DNA from: Clostridia bacterium
GTDB taxonomy: Bacteria > Bacillota > Clostridia > Oscillospirales > RGIG5299
DNA length: 33,007 nucleotides
Reading direction: 5' to 3'
NCBI GenBank assembly: GCA_017504945.1
Contig: JAFVQJ010000011.1
Location: forward strand, 1 to 33,007
Shown: piece by piece, positions 1 through 8,818 of the stretch
Layout: the number at the start of each line of letters is the position of its first letter
Numbering within the stretch: position 1 is the first letter of the stretch
Translations under genes and position numbers: made by a program
The notes under the pieces: generated by a model
The model's input: the letters and a program-made list of their open reading frames with translations, nothing else
The model's database searches: none
What the model was told of the DNA's origin: nothing

Positions 1-21
1 CTATGCAGCATGGATATACCA

Positions 22-137
22 GTCGGTGCCTATGACGATGAGGTCCCACCCGTTCCCATCCCGAACACGGTAGTTAAGCTCATCAGTGCCCACGATACTC
101 GGATGGCAACGTCCCGGAAAAATAGGTCGGCGCCGGC
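22..137 (+). rRNA. rrf: 5S ribosomal RNA
   Basis: This is the 5S rRNA of the large ribosomal subunit. The conserved core with CCCGTTCCCATCCCGAAC is at about positions 49-66. The two ends pair as helix I: GTCGGTGCC at 22-30 against GGCGCCGGC at 129-137, allowing G-U pairs. The length of about 116 nt is normal. A strong terminator follows at once, so this is probably the last gene of an rRNA operon that enters from the left edge. The ends are set by the pairing and could be off by one or two bases. Confidence 0.95.
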
Positions 138-140
138 TAC

Positions 141-172
141 AAAAACACACAACTTATGTTGTGTGTTTTTTA
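141..172 (+). terminator. Terminator of the rRNA operon
   Basis: A perfect 13-bp stem (141-153 with 158-170) closes a TTAT loop, and the 3' arm ends in a run of T. It starts three bases after the 5S rRNA. Confidence 0.9.
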
Positions 173-180
173 TTTTGCAA

Positions 181-215
181 TATAAAAGAGTAGCTTTTTA
201 GGCTACTCTTTTATA
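181..215. terminator. Terminator hairpin between 5S rRNA and the lipoprotein gene
   Basis: A 14-bp perfect stem (181-194 with 202-215) has a 7-nt loop and AT-rich arms. It lies ten bases beyond the stop of the minus-strand lipoprotein gene. It probably ends that transcript and backs up the rRNA terminator from the other side. Confidence 0.7.
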
Positions 216-224
216 TTAGGTTTT

Positions 225-1562
225 TCAGTTTTTCGGAACATAAATTCTGATTCCGCCCTCATTCATATAGCTTAAATTCAGCTCATCGGAGTAATGCGAA
301 ATGTTAAATGTAACGAATTTGTTGTTGTTCCAAAACGCCTCGTCGACTATAATTATCTTCTCTGCGGAAAGATGGCAGTCGTAGCGAGCCGCGTTTTGAT
401 CGGGATCGAGGGTATCGGTGTCCTTAAACTTAACGGGCATAACGCTGTAAAGATCGTCAACGACGATTATACTGCCCACGGGAAGCGTTTCGGGAGTATA
501 AAGCTGGGTGCAATAATAGAAATTTGAGGTTGAGGGAGTGGATTTATCTCTCTTATAGTTATACCATTTTCCCTTCATCCACTCGATCTCTGCCGTTTTA
601 TAAGCCGAGAAATCCTTGCCGATGGCGTTTATAATAACGGAATCCTTTGTAAAATCAAGACCGTCGCTCTCGGTGTACTGCGAATTCGTTATCTCAAACG
701 GCTTGTTAAGCGCGTTTTTAACACACTCTTTTATAACGTTAAGACGTGCCTTTACCTCAGGCTGATCATCGGGAGTCCACTGCATATTGTCGGTGTTATA
801 GCCGGTAATTGCGCCGAGCCAAGCAAGTCCTACCGAATAGGAGGCGATGCCAAGCTCGAGATGCGAACCGTCACGGTTTAAGGTGTTGCCGATATAGGAG
901 CTTCGTAAGTCCTGTATTACCGTGCCTGAGGGAATAACTGCGGCAATGTCCCCCATAGGAGCAATAGTATTCTTTATGTTATTAAAGACGTTTGTCATAA
1001 ACGACGTTTGCGAGCCGCCGTATTCGGCACCTACGGTTTGATAGCACCACGTCATATTCCAGCAGATCTTGACGTCGGGATTTGTTGCAAGCTCCTTGAA
1101 TTTGTCAAGAAGAGGCTGTGCGTTTGAAAAGCTGTTGGAATCGTAGGTCTTTGCGCTCGCCTGAGCGGTAACGATAATATCCCAATCCTGTGAAGCAATT
1201 GCCTCGTTTGAACTTACGTTGGCACGCCAACTGTAATCGCCGCTGTCGTTATAGTAGTAGCGGTAGCCCTTGGTGCCTTTGGTAATATAATCGTAGTGAG
1301 TATCAATGTCGCAACCGCCTCTGTAAAGATGACCGACGATTATCTCATCGTATCTTCCCGTAGCCTTTAAAAGACTCCAAAGGTACTTAACGCTGTCGTC
1401 TCCGTAGCTGTTTGAGATGGAAAGAATTTTTATCGAGCCCTTTTTAGTGTAGGGTGCATTCGGATTATCGCCGTTTCCTGCGGGAGTGCAGGCGGCAAAA
1501 AGCCCGAAGGTGAGAATCGAAGTGATCATAATGGAAAAAATTCTGCGAAATGTTTTACTCAT
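225..1562 (-). CDS. DUF4886-type SGNH hydrolase-like lipoprotein
   Basis: A secreted lipoprotein of about 445 residues. The start at 1562 is chosen because AGAGGT lies seven bases upstream; the open frame runs on to 1622 without a ribosome site. The N-terminus is a lipoprotein signal (basic, hydrophobic, then LFAAC), so it should be anchored outside the membrane. The mature part opens with ILSISNSYGDD, which matches the GNSFS-type first block of DUF4886 proteins. It later has WDIIVTAQAS and DGSHLELG, the last with the Asp and His expected of an SGNH catalytic pair. DUF4886 proteins of gut bacteria are thought to act on carbohydrate esters, but no substrate is proven here. The last 170 residues are a separate domain I do not recognise. 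Its promoter overlaps the end of the upstream YlbJ-like gene. Confidence 0.75.
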   Translation of the reverse strand: MSKTFRRIFSIMITSILTFGLFAACTPAGNGDNPNAPYTKKGSIKILSISNSYGDDSVKYLWSLLKATGRYDEIIVGHLYRGGCDIDTHYDYITKGTKGYRYYYNDSGDYSWRANVSSNEAIASQDWDIIVTAQASAKTYDSNSFSNAQPLLDKFKELATNPDVKICWNMTWCYQTVGAEYGGSQTSFMTNVFNNIKNTIAPMGDIAAVIPSGTVIQDLRSSYIGNTLNRDGSHLELGIASYSVGLAWLGAITGYNTDNMQWTPDDQPEVKARLNVIKECVKNALNKPFEITNSQYTESDGLDFTKDSVIINAIGKDFSAYKTAEIEWMKGKWYNYKRDKSTPSTSNFYYCTQLYTPETLPVGSIIVVDDLYSVMPVKFKDTDTLDPDQNAARYDCHLSAEKIIIVDEAFWNNNKFVTFNISHYSDELNLSYMNEGGIRIYVPKN

Positions 1563-1593
1563 AACAATACCTCTTTCAATCCTGTTTTTAATT

Positions 1594-1622
1594 ATAATAG
1601 CATTTAAAAAATTAAAAGTCAA
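1594..1622 (-). promoter_or_regulatory. Promoter of the DUF4886 lipoprotein gene
   Basis: On the minus strand TTGACT (1617-1622) and TATTAT (1594-1599) are 17 bases apart. A second -10 candidate, TATAAT, is at 1591-1596. The -35 box lies just before the stop of the YlbJ-like gene, so the lipoprotein gene can be expressed alone. Confidence 0.6.
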
Positions 1623-2559
1623 GAGGCATTAAAAAATAAAATATACTATATGTAATTATAAAAGCCAAAACGGCGGAGATTATTTTACCGATGAGATATT
1701 TTTTCATATCAAGTCTTGAGTCCAAAATCGCCGATGCCGTTTGCATAAAAACGCACAGACCTGAAAAGGAAAGAATAGCGGCGGCAGAGGCAAGAGAAAA
1801 GGGTGAAGCGTCGGAAATATGGCGAAGTCCGTAGGTGAGCTCAAAAAATCCGCTTAACAGTGGCAAAAAACGGCTCGGAATTAGCGAAAACAGACCGATA
1901 TTTTCAATTATCGAGATAATGACCGCAAAAAAGACGATAAACGCCGAAATAACCGCCATTGACGAGGCGGCGTTTTTGACGGAATTAGTAAAAAGCGAAA
2001 TGCCGCTTTGCTTTGCGTTAAATGAACGGGTGCAATTGAGCGGCAGGGAGTCTTTTTTTAAAAACCTCATAATAAAGCCTGTCAAAAGTCCGGCTATGAT
2101 TACCGAAAAATAGAGAATTGCACCTGTTTTTACAGATCCGAAGATACCCACGCCCACTCCCGAAATGACGAATGCGGGCCCGGGAAAATTGCAAAAGGAT
2201 ATGAGCTGCTCGGCGTCGTCCTTTGAAATTTTCCCAAAGAGGTAAAGAGATGCGGCAGACGTCGCACCGACGGGAAAGCCCGAAACGGCACCGAGCAAAA
2301 GTGCCTCGGCGGCGTAAGGAGGAAGCGAGAAGATTCTCATAAGTTTGCCGAAACGGCGCGATATTGGAGATAAAAAGCCTCCGTTAATTGCCAAATTCGA
2401 GAGGACGAGAAAGGGGAATATTGACGGAACAAATACCTTAACGAGTGAAATAATTGCGTTATAAGCGGCATTTTGCACGGAGCCTCCGAACAAAACGGTC
2501 AGACTCATAGCGGTAAAAAGCAATAAAGGTAAAAGAATTCTCACAGCTTTTAATTTCAA
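1612..2559 (-). CDS. ylbJ: YlbJ-like sporulation integral membrane protein
   Basis: A polytopic membrane protein of 315 residues with about eight hydrophobic segments. Family blocks are SGFPVGATSAASLYLFG (about residues 94-110) followed by ISFCNFPGPAFVISGVG, as in YlbJ and related nucleoside-recognition/gate-fold proteins. In Bacillus, YlbJ is made in the mother cell under SigmaE and is needed for normal spores; its transported substrate is unclear. The frame opens with TTG at 2557-2559 with only a weak ribosome site; a GTG at 2544 is an alternative, so the start is uncertain. It is divergent from yqfC, another SigmaE-type gene, which fits shared sporulation control from the 92-bp gap. Confidence 0.8.
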   Translation of the reverse strand: MKLKAVRILLPLLLFTAMSLTVLFGGSVQNAAYNAIISLVKVFVPSIFPFLVLSNLAINGGFLSPISRRFGKLMRIFSLPPYAAEALLLGAVSGFPVGATSAASLYLFGKISKDDAEQLISFCNFPGPAFVISGVGVGIFGSVKTGAILYFSVIIAGLLTGFIMRFLKKDSLPLNCTRSFNAKQSGISLFTNSVKNAASSMAVISAFIVFFAVIISIIENIGLFSLIPSRFLPLLSGFFELTYGLRHISDASPFSLASAAAILSFSGLCVFMQTASAILDSRLDMKKYLIGKIISAVLAFIITYSIFYFLMPLDF

Positions 2560-2604
2560 ATAGACCAGTCCGTTTCAATGTGCTTGGTAAAAGATATGCA
2601 AAAG

Positions 2605-2633
2605 GTCATTTATTTAAGAACGCCGCAATATAA
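2605..2633 (+). promoter_or_regulatory. Possible SigmaE-type promoter for yqfC
   Basis: GTCATTTA at 2605-2612 and CAATATAA at 2626-2633 resemble, imperfectly, the -35 and -10 boxes of mother-cell SigmaE promoters, with a 13-base gap. I propose it because yqfC and yqfD are SigmaE genes in Bacillus; the match itself is weak. Confidence 0.3.
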
Positions 2634-2651
2634 ATTTATCGGTGATTTATT

Positions 2652-2930
2652 ATGAACAAAGACAGATTTTCCAAAAACTTTTTTACCAAAGCCTTCGAGA
2701 TAAGAGAGGACGTTGCCGATTGCAGCATACCGAGAACAGAGCTTATAGGAAACACCGAGCTCACGGTAAGCGGAGTGCAGGGGATAGTTGAGTACGGCTC
2801 CGAAAGGATAAGGCTTAACACCGGAAAGCTGCCGATTACGGTGGTCGGGCGCGATATGATAATAAAAAGCTACAACACCGAGGAGCTTTGCATAAACGGC
2901 TTTATTGAAAGGCTGGAGTTCGCGCTATGA
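2652..2930 (+). CDS. yqfC: Sporulation protein YqfC
   Basis: A 92-residue protein of the YabP/YqfC family. Family features are the central run ELTVSGVQGIVEYGSERIRL and the end GRDMIIKSYNTEELCINGFIERLEF. YqfC-family proteins are made in the mother cell under SigmaE and are needed for spore formation; their biochemical role is unknown. The ATG at 2652 follows a GGTGAT ribosome site. Its stop overlaps the start of yqfD by four bases (ATGA), so the two are translationally coupled. Confidence 0.9.
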   Translation: MNKDRFSKNFFTKAFEIREDVADCSIPRTELIGNTELTVSGVQGIVEYGSERIRLNTGKLPITVVGRDMIIKSYNTEELCINGFIERLEFAL

Positions 2931-4138
2931 GGCTTTATCGCTGGTTTTCGCTTATAAAGGGATATTTTGTGATTGAAGCAAGAGGACGCTGTGAAAGGGC
3001 TTTAAACGCCGCAAAAGCAAGGAATATCAGAGTGTGGGACGCGGTCAAAACGGGCAGCGATACCGTCGTGTTCAGGACAGACTTATCGGGCTTTAAAAAG
3101 CTTCGTCAGCTGTCGCTTCCCGTCGAAATAACTGCATCGGAGCGCAGAGGCTTGCCGTTTTTTCTCGAAAAGCACCGAAAAAGAGTGGGATTTTTAATAG
3201 GAACTGCGCTGTTTTTCGCCCTTATTGCCTTTTGCTCGTCGTTCGTGTGGGATATAAACATCTACGGACTTGAAACGATATCGGAGAGCGAGCTTTCGGC
3301 GGCGCTTGCAAAGGAGGGCGTTGAAATAGGTGCTCCTCTTTCAAAAATAAATAAGCCCTACGCCGAGCTTGCAATGCATATAGCCTGCCCCAAAATAAAA
3401 TGGATACAGATCGAAACGGTCGGCACCACGGTAAACGTCTATTTAAAGGAGAGCACGGCGCCGCCCGAAACGGCTCTCAAGGAGGACGAGATAACCGACG
3501 TGGTCGCCGCAAAGGACGGTGTTATAATACTTGCCGTGCCGCATTGCGGAATTCCCTGTGTAAAGGCAGGACAGACAGTGCAAAAGGGCGACCTTCTTAT
3601 AGCGGGCAGATATATGAGCTATCAGAACGAGGAGCTCAATGTCCATGCCTACGGGAGAGTTATGGCAAAAACGGTAAACGTAATAGAAACGCAGGTGCCG
3701 CTAAAGGAAGAGGTGCTTGAAAAAACGGGGGAGGTTATGCGAAAAAACTCAATTCGAATCTTTTCGTGGGAAATAAGGTTTTACTCCGACACCGAGGAGA
3801 TCCCCTTTAAAAGCTACCTCTGCGAGAAGGAGAAAAAGCAGCTTGAGCTTTTCGGAATAAAGCTACCCGTTTTCCTCTATTCAACGGCATTTTACGAAAC
3901 GGCGCCGCAGACAGTGGAGATAAGTGAAGAAATTGCGCTTTTAAGGGCGGAAAATGTTGCAAATAAATTGCAATTTTCGCAATTTGGCGGTATAATAGTA
4001 AATGATATTGAAACAAGCTATAAAATATCAAACGGTGTGCTTTATTACGAGTGCTATCTCTACTGTACCGAGGATATAGCAAAACTCGTGCCCGCCGATA
4101 TGGAAAGACCTTTAAAGGAACACGATTTTTGGAGTTAA
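2927..4138 (+). CDS. yqfD: Sporulation protein YqfD
   Basis: A 403-residue protein with the YqfD layout: a cytoplasmic N-terminal part, one membrane segment near residues 87-110 (GFLIGTALFFALIAFC), and a long outer domain with a POTRA-like start (WDINIYGLETISESELSAAL). In Bacillus it is a SigmaE-dependent stage IV protein needed for spore maturation, usually beside yqfC, as here. In many Firmicutes phoH lies between yqfD and ybeY; here only 12 bases separate yqfD from ybeY, so phoH has been lost or moved. Confidence 0.9.
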   Translation: MRLYRWFSLIKGYFVIEARGRCERALNAAKARNIRVWDAVKTGSDTVVFRTDLSGFKKLRQLSLPVEITASERRGLPFFLEKHRKRVGFLIGTALFFALIAFCSSFVWDINIYGLETISESELSAALAKEGVEIGAPLSKINKPYAELAMHIACPKIKWIQIETVGTTVNVYLKESTAPPETALKEDEITDVVAAKDGVIILAVPHCGIPCVKAGQTVQKGDLLIAGRYMSYQNEELNVHAYGRVMAKTVNVIETQVPLKEEVLEKTGEVMRKNSIRIFSWEIRFYSDTEEIPFKSYLCEKEKKQLELFGIKLPVFLYSTAFYETAPQTVEISEEIALLRAENVANKLQFSQFGGIIVNDIETSYKISNGVLYYECYLYCTEDIAKLVPADMERPLKEHDFWS

Positions 4139-4150
4139 AAGGGTGGTATT

Positions 4151-4615
4151 ATGATCTGCTTCGGCTTTAGCGATCAGACCGAGCTTAAAAACGGTAAGGA
4201 ATTTAAAAAGGCAATAAAAAAGGCGGCGGAGACCGCTTTGAAATTTGAAAACGAAACGAGAAAGGCAGAGCTTTCGGTAACCGTCTGTAACGACGGGTAT
4301 ATCAGAGAGCTAAACCGCGATTACAGAGGAAAGGATAAGGCTACCGACGTTCTCTCCTTTCCCGCATCGGACGACCTTGACGAGATAAACTACGATACCG
4401 GCGCCGTAATACTCGGTGATATCGTAATATCAATAGACACTGCCGAGCGTCAGGCAAAGGAATACGGAAACACTCTCGAGCGCGAGATAAGCTTTCTCAC
4501 CGTTCACGGAATGCTTCATCTTCTCGGCTTTGACCACGAGATATCGGAGGACGAGGAAAAGATAATGTTTTCCGAGCAGAAGGCAATAATTAAGGAATTA
4601 TACGGAGAAGAATAA
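4151..4615 (+). CDS. ybeY: Endoribonuclease YbeY (16S rRNA maturation)
   Basis: A 154-residue metal-dependent endoribonuclease that takes part in 16S rRNA 3'-end maturation and ribosome quality control. The zinc motif H-x3-H-x5-H is intact as HGMLHLLGFDH (about residues 118-128). Upstream, YRGKDKATDVLSFP is the other family signature. The start follows a good AAGGGTGG site. The stop is two bases before era, with the ribosome site of era inside the end of ybeY, so the pair is coupled, as in most Firmicutes. Confidence 0.95.
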   Translation: MICFGFSDQTELKNGKEFKKAIKKAAETALKFENETRKAELSVTVCNDGYIRELNRDYRGKDKATDVLSFPASDDLDEINYDTGAVILGDIVISIDTAERQAKEYGNTLEREISFLTVHGMLHLLGFDHEISEDEEKIMFSEQKAIIKELYGEE

Positions 4616-4617
4616 CT

Positions 4618-5511
4618 ATGTTTAAAAGCGGAACCGTTGCCGTTACAGGCAGAGCAAATGCAGGAAAATCAACACTTATAAATGCGCTTATAGGCGAAAA
4701 GGTGTCTATCGTATCACCAAAGCCACAGACCACGCGCACCGCGGTAAGAGGCATATATAACGATGAGGGCTGTCAGATAGTCTTTGCCGACGTGCCCGGT
4801 CTTCACAATGCAAAAACGGGGCTTGGCAGAGAGATGACGAGGGCTATAAACAGCGAGGCCTTCTCGGCAGACTGCGTGCTTTTTCTTTTGGAGGCAAACA
4901 GTCGCGGACTTTTGGAATCGGAGAAAAAGCTTCTTGCATCGCTCAACCGCGAGGAGATTCCCGTAATTTTGGTAATCACCAAGATAGACCTATTTGAAAA
5001 GAAAAAAATGCTTCCCGTAATTGCCGATGCCACCTCGCAGTTTGAATTCAAAACGGTAATTCCCATTTCGTCGCGCAAAAAGGACGGGCTTGACATAGTA
5101 ATAGAGGAAATTTGCAAATTTATACCCGAGGGCGAGGCTATTTACCCCGAGGACGAATACACCGATATGACTATGAAGGAGATGCTCTCCGAAACGATAA
5201 GAGAAAAGGCACTTTTGCAGCTTGGCGACGAGGTTCCCCACGGAATTGCGGTTGAAATAACCAAATTCGAGGAGGGCGATGATATTATAAAAGCCACCGC
5301 CGAGATATATTGCGAGAGAAAGAGCCACAAGGGCATAATTATCGGTAAGGGCGGCGCAATGCTCAAAAAAATTGCCGAAAGCGCAAGGATTGACGCCGAA
5401 AAGGCGTTTGGCACGAGGATATTCCTCGAATGCTGGGTAAAGGTAAGAGAGGACTGGAGAAATTCGGAAAGCTCTCTTTCGGAATTCGGCTTCAGAAAAA
5501 AGAGCGAATAA
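4618..5511 (+). CDS. era: GTPase Era
   Basis: A 297-residue GTPase that binds 16S rRNA and helps assemble the 30S subunit. The GTPase domain shows G1 GRANAGKST (residues 7-15), G3 DVPG, G4 TKID and G5 SSRKKDG. The C-terminal KH domain has the RNA-binding IIGKGG loop, followed by the typical end with VKVREDWR. Length is normal for Era (about 300). It lies between ybeY and the YqzL-like gene, the usual order. Confidence 0.97.
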   Translation: MFKSGTVAVTGRANAGKSTLINALIGEKVSIVSPKPQTTRTAVRGIYNDEGCQIVFADVPGLHNAKTGLGREMTRAINSEAFSADCVLFLLEANSRGLLESEKKLLASLNREEIPVILVITKIDLFEKKKMLPVIADATSQFEFKTVIPISSRKKDGLDIVIEEICKFIPEGEAIYPEDEYTDMTMKEMLSETIREKALLQLGDEVPHGIAVEITKFEEGDDIIKATAEIYCERKSHKGIIIGKGGAMLKKIAESARIDAEKAFGTRIFLECWVKVREDWRNSESSLSEFGFRKKSE

Positions 5512-5553
5512 AAGCAATACACCGAAGCCAAAATAAAGGCAGAGGTGTTTTGT

Positions 5554-5745
5554 ATGAATAAAAGTAAAAAAATGCTGTGGTCAAGCTTTGAAAAGAGCGG
5601 AAAGATAAAGGATTACCTCGCCTATCTGGAGGCGGATCCCGACTTTTACGAGCTTGAAGCGGCAGACGAATACGGTGCTGAAAATGGAAACGAAGATAGT
5701 AAAGGGAATAGTGCTGAGGGAGGCGGAATATCGCGAGAGCGATAA
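5554..5745 (+). CDS. yqzL: YqzL-like small protein
   Basis: A 63-residue protein between era and recO. The first 30 residues (MLWSSFEKSGKIKDYLAYLEAD) match the YqzL pattern of W..F..SG.I..YL.Y.E, and YqzL has this place in Bacillus. The function is unknown. The ATG at 5554 is chosen because AGAGGTG lies six bases upstream. The C-terminal tail is acidic and low in complexity, and its last 62 bases overlap the start of recO in another frame. Assignment rests on a short motif and on position. Confidence 0.6.
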   Translation: MNKSKKMLWSSFEKSGKIKDYLAYLEADPDFYELEAADEYGAENGNEDSKGNSAEGGGISRER

Positions 5746-6424
5746 GATACTCACCGTCCTCACCGAAAGCGGCAAGATAATCGTAACGGCGCGAGGAGTA
5801 AAAAAGCCAACCGGCAAAAACCTCTCGCTCTCATCGCTTTTCGTCTATTCGGAAATGACGCTTAACCTTCAAAACGGAAAATATTATCTTGCGGGCGGCA
5901 GCCTTATAGAGAGCTTTTATCCTCTTCGCGAGGACCTTGAGCGGCTCTCGCTTGCCACTGCGTTTACAGAGATAACCTCCTACCTCTCCGAAAACGGAGA
6001 GGATGCGGCGTTTATGCAAAAGCTGCTTTTGAACTGCCTTTATTTTCTTTGCAAGAAAGAGATAAATATTGATCTCGTAAAAGCCGTTTTTGAAGCAAAA
6101 TGTGCCGAATATTCGGGCTTTTTTCCCGAATTCGAGGGCTGTGATCTATGCGGTGAGATGACCGAAAAAATGTATTTCGAGCCCGAGGCGTGCGAGCTTA
6201 CCTGCCGCCGATGTGCAGAGGATACAAACGCCTTTTTGCAGGTGAATATGAACGTGCTTGCGGCGCTTCGCTATATCGGTGCAAACGGTTTACTTAAAGC
6301 AGTTAAATTCACAATGAACGAGAGAGATCTCCGCACCCTCTCAAACGTTACCGAAAGCATTCTGTGCGCTCAGCTCGGCAGACGCTTCGAGAGTCTTGAT
6401 TATTTCAAAAAACTGAGAATATAA
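5684..6424 (+). CDS. recO: DNA repair protein RecO
   Basis: A 246-residue recombination mediator that helps load RecA on single-stranded DNA together with RecF and RecR. The N-terminal OB-fold opens with KIVKGIVLREAEYRESDKI, the usual RecO start, which fixes the ATG at 5684. A four-cysteine zinc site is present as CDLCGE and CRRC (about residues 157-160 and 175-178). The gene starts inside the YqzL-like frame (62-nt overlap), so its translation is probably coupled to that gene; no strong ribosome site is seen. Confidence 0.92.
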   Translation: METKIVKGIVLREAEYRESDKILTVLTESGKIIVTARGVKKPTGKNLSLSSLFVYSEMTLNLQNGKYYLAGGSLIESFYPLREDLERLSLATAFTEITSYLSENGEDAAFMQKLLLNCLYFLCKKEINIDLVKAVFEAKCAEYSGFFPEFEGCDLCGEMTEKMYFEPEACELTCRRCAEDTNAFLQVNMNVLAALRYIGANGLLKAVKFTMNERDLRTLSNVTESILCAQLGRRFESLDYFKKLRI

Positions 6425-6442
6425 CATCCGAAAGGAAAAAAT

Positions 6443-8818
6443 ATGAGCGATATAAAACTCACATCAAACACGGCGCGTTCGCTTGAATACGGAAAAATAC
6501 TTGAAATACTCACTACATACGCTGTTTCCGATATGGCAAAGGAAATGTGCAAAAGCCTTTTGCCCTCCGATAAGATTGAGGACGTTTACAAGTGGCAGTA
6601 TGAGACCGACGCCGCCCGCGTTATGACCGCAAAAAGAAAAAGCCCGGGCTTTTCGGGCGTTTATTATATGACCGATATAGTAGCCCGTGCAAACGTAGGC
6701 TCTATGCTTTTGCCCGAGGAGCTGCTTCGCGTCTCGGCGCTTCTTCGCAACGCGCGATTCGTAAACGAATATTACGAAAACGTAAGGGGAAGCGTTATCG
6801 ATTATATTTTTGATGAGGTTACCCCAAATCCTTACCTCGAGGAAAAGATAGACAGCTCGATAATCTCTGCCGACAAGATCGCCGATAACGCATCGGGCGA
6901 GCTTTTTGCAATAAGAAGAAGGATATCGGCAGAGGAGCTTAAAATAAGAGAGAGCTTAAATAACCTTATCCGCTCAAAAAGCTTCGCACAGTATCTTCAG
7001 GAGCCGATCATTACCGTTAAGAACGGACGCTACGCCGTTCCCGTAAAGAGCGAGCATCGCCGCGAGATAGCGGGCATGGTGCTTGAAAGCTCCTCAAGCG
7101 GCTCCACGGTATTTATTGAGCCTGCAAGCGTTATTGAGGCAAACAACAATATAAAGGTGCTGCTTGGCAAGGAAAAGGCTGAGATCGAGCGTATTTTATA
7201 CGCGCTTTCGGCGGAGGTGTCAAGCTTCGGCGACGCTATTGATAAGACCTCCAAAGCCCTTGCAAAGCTCGACTTTATCTTTGCAAAAGCGGCTTATGCC
7301 GACGAAATAAACGCCGTAATGCCCGTTTTAAAGACGGAGATCGGCTTCGATTTCAAAAAGGCGCGCCACCCGCTTATCCCCAAGGATAAGGTCGTTCCCA
7401 CAGATATTGCAATCGGAAAGGATTGTAAAATGCTCGTAATCACAGGCCCCAATACGGGCGGCAAGACCGTTTCAATGAAAACGGCGGGACTTTTATGCCT
7501 TATGCTCCAGTCGGGACTTCACATTCCCGCCGCCGAGGGCAGCTTTGCAAGCGTTTTCAATAACGTCTATACCGATATAGGCGACGAGCAGTCTATCGAG
7601 CAGTCGCTTTCCACCTTCTCGGCGCATATGACCAATATCGTAAAAATACTCGACGTGGCAGACGAAAACAGCCTGCTCTTTTTCGACGAGCTCGGCGCGG
7701 GAACCGACCCCGTTGAGGGCGCGGCTCTTGCCGTTTCGATATTGAAATATCTGCTTGAGAGAAATATAACCACCGCAGCGTCGACGCACTATCCCGAATT
7801 GAAGCTGTTTGCACTCGAAACGAAGGGCGTGCAAAACGCCTCGCTTGAGTTCGACGTTGAAACGCTTCGCCCCACCTACCGCCTTATTACAGGTATGCCG
7901 GGCCGCTCGAACGCCTTTGCGATAGCATCACGACTCGGCATAAGAGAGGATATAATCGAAAACTCCAAAAAGGAGCTTTCCGAGTCGAGCGTAAAGCTTG
8001 AGAGTATAATCGCAAAGCTCGATGAAAAAAGAAAAAAGCTCGAAACCGAGCTTATTGAAGCCGAAAGGGCAAATATTGAGGCGCAGAAAATAAAGAAGCA
8101 ATGCGAAACGTTACGTGCCGACATCGAGCAAAACACCGATAAAGAGATGAAAAAGGCGCTCGAAAAGGCAAGAAAGGTAGCCGACGACGTAAAATATATG
8201 TCCGATAAGCTTATCGACGAGCTTATCGAAATAAAGAAGCAAAAGGATAAGGAGGAGTTTGCCGCCCGTCTTGAAAAGGCGAGAATGTCTCTTAAAGGCA
8301 AGCTCGACGAGATAGATAACGTCGCCACTCCCGATAAGGAGGAGATAGACGACGGCTACGTGCTTACCCGTCCCTTAAAGGTCGGCGACACGGTAAAAAT
8401 TAAAGGCCTCGACGGCATATTTACCGTAAAAGGCCTTAAAGACTCCAAGGGACTCGTTACCGTTCTTTCGGGAAATATTCTCACGAAGGTCGCAGAAAGC
8501 CGCTTAAGGCTTACCGAGCAGCCCAAAAAGGAAAAGAAAGTAATGTCGGCTTCCATAAAGCGCGACTCGGGCAAGGGTAAAATGGAGCTTGATATAAGAG
8601 GAATGACGGTGCTTGAAGCCGAAGCGGAGGTCGACAGATTTATCGACAGTGCCGTTGCGGGCAACTTAAACGTCGTTTCCATAATTCACGGCAAGGGCAC
8701 GGGAGCGCTTCGAAAGGGCGTTCACGAGATGCTTCGCTCAAACCCCTCGGTCCGCACCTTCAGGCTCGGCACCTTCGGCGAAGGCGAGGACGGAGTTACC
8801 CTCGTTGAGATCAAGTAA
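6443..8818 (+). CDS. mutS2: Endonuclease MutS2
   Basis: A 791-residue MutS2 protein. It lacks the mismatch-recognition domain of MutS. The family acts against homologous recombination and, in Bacillus, on collided ribosomes. Visible parts: core domain, Walker A GPNTGGKT (residues 335-342), Walker B region LLFFDELGAGTDP, a long charged coiled coil (about 520-640), and a C-terminal Smr nuclease domain with LDIRG (about 714) and HGKGTGALR. Length is normal (about 785). The start follows AAAGGA. Its last 81 bases overlap a convergent pseudouridine synthase gene, and its terminator lies inside that gene. Confidence 0.95.
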   Translation: MSDIKLTSNTARSLEYGKILEILTTYAVSDMAKEMCKSLLPSDKIEDVYKWQYETDAARVMTAKRKSPGFSGVYYMTDIVARANVGSMLLPEELLRVSALLRNARFVNEYYENVRGSVIDYIFDEVTPNPYLEEKIDSSIISADKIADNASGELFAIRRRISAEELKIRESLNNLIRSKSFAQYLQEPIITVKNGRYAVPVKSEHRREIAGMVLESSSSGSTVFIEPASVIEANNNIKVLLGKEKAEIERILYALSAEVSSFGDAIDKTSKALAKLDFIFAKAAYADEINAVMPVLKTEIGFDFKKARHPLIPKDKVVPTDIAIGKDCKMLVITGPNTGGKTVSMKTAGLLCLMLQSGLHIPAAEGSFASVFNNVYTDIGDEQSIEQSLSTFSAHMTNIVKILDVADENSLLFFDELGAGTDPVEGAALAVSILKYLLERNITTAASTHYPELKLFALETKGVQNASLEFDVETLRPTYRLITGMPGRSNAFAIASRLGIREDIIENSKKELSESSVKLESIIAKLDEKRKKLETELIEAERANIEAQKIKKQCETLRADIEQNTDKEMKKALEKARKVADDVKYMSDKLIDELIEIKKQKDKEEFAARLEKARMSLKGKLDEIDNVATPDKEEIDDGYVLTRPLKVGDTVKIKGLDGIFTVKGLKDSKGLVTVLSGNILTKVAESRLRLTEQPKKEKKVMSASIKRDSGKGKMELDIRGMTVLEAEAEVDRFIDSAVAGNLNVVSIIHGKGTGALRKGVHEMLRSNPSVRTFRLGTFGEGEDGVTLVEIK

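Noticed and set aside
10-201. 63-residue reading frame at the left edge
   Set aside because: It lies inside the 5S rRNA and its terminator.
4990-5531. Long minus-strand reading frames over era
   Set aside because: Antisense shadows of era, with no promoter or ribosome site.
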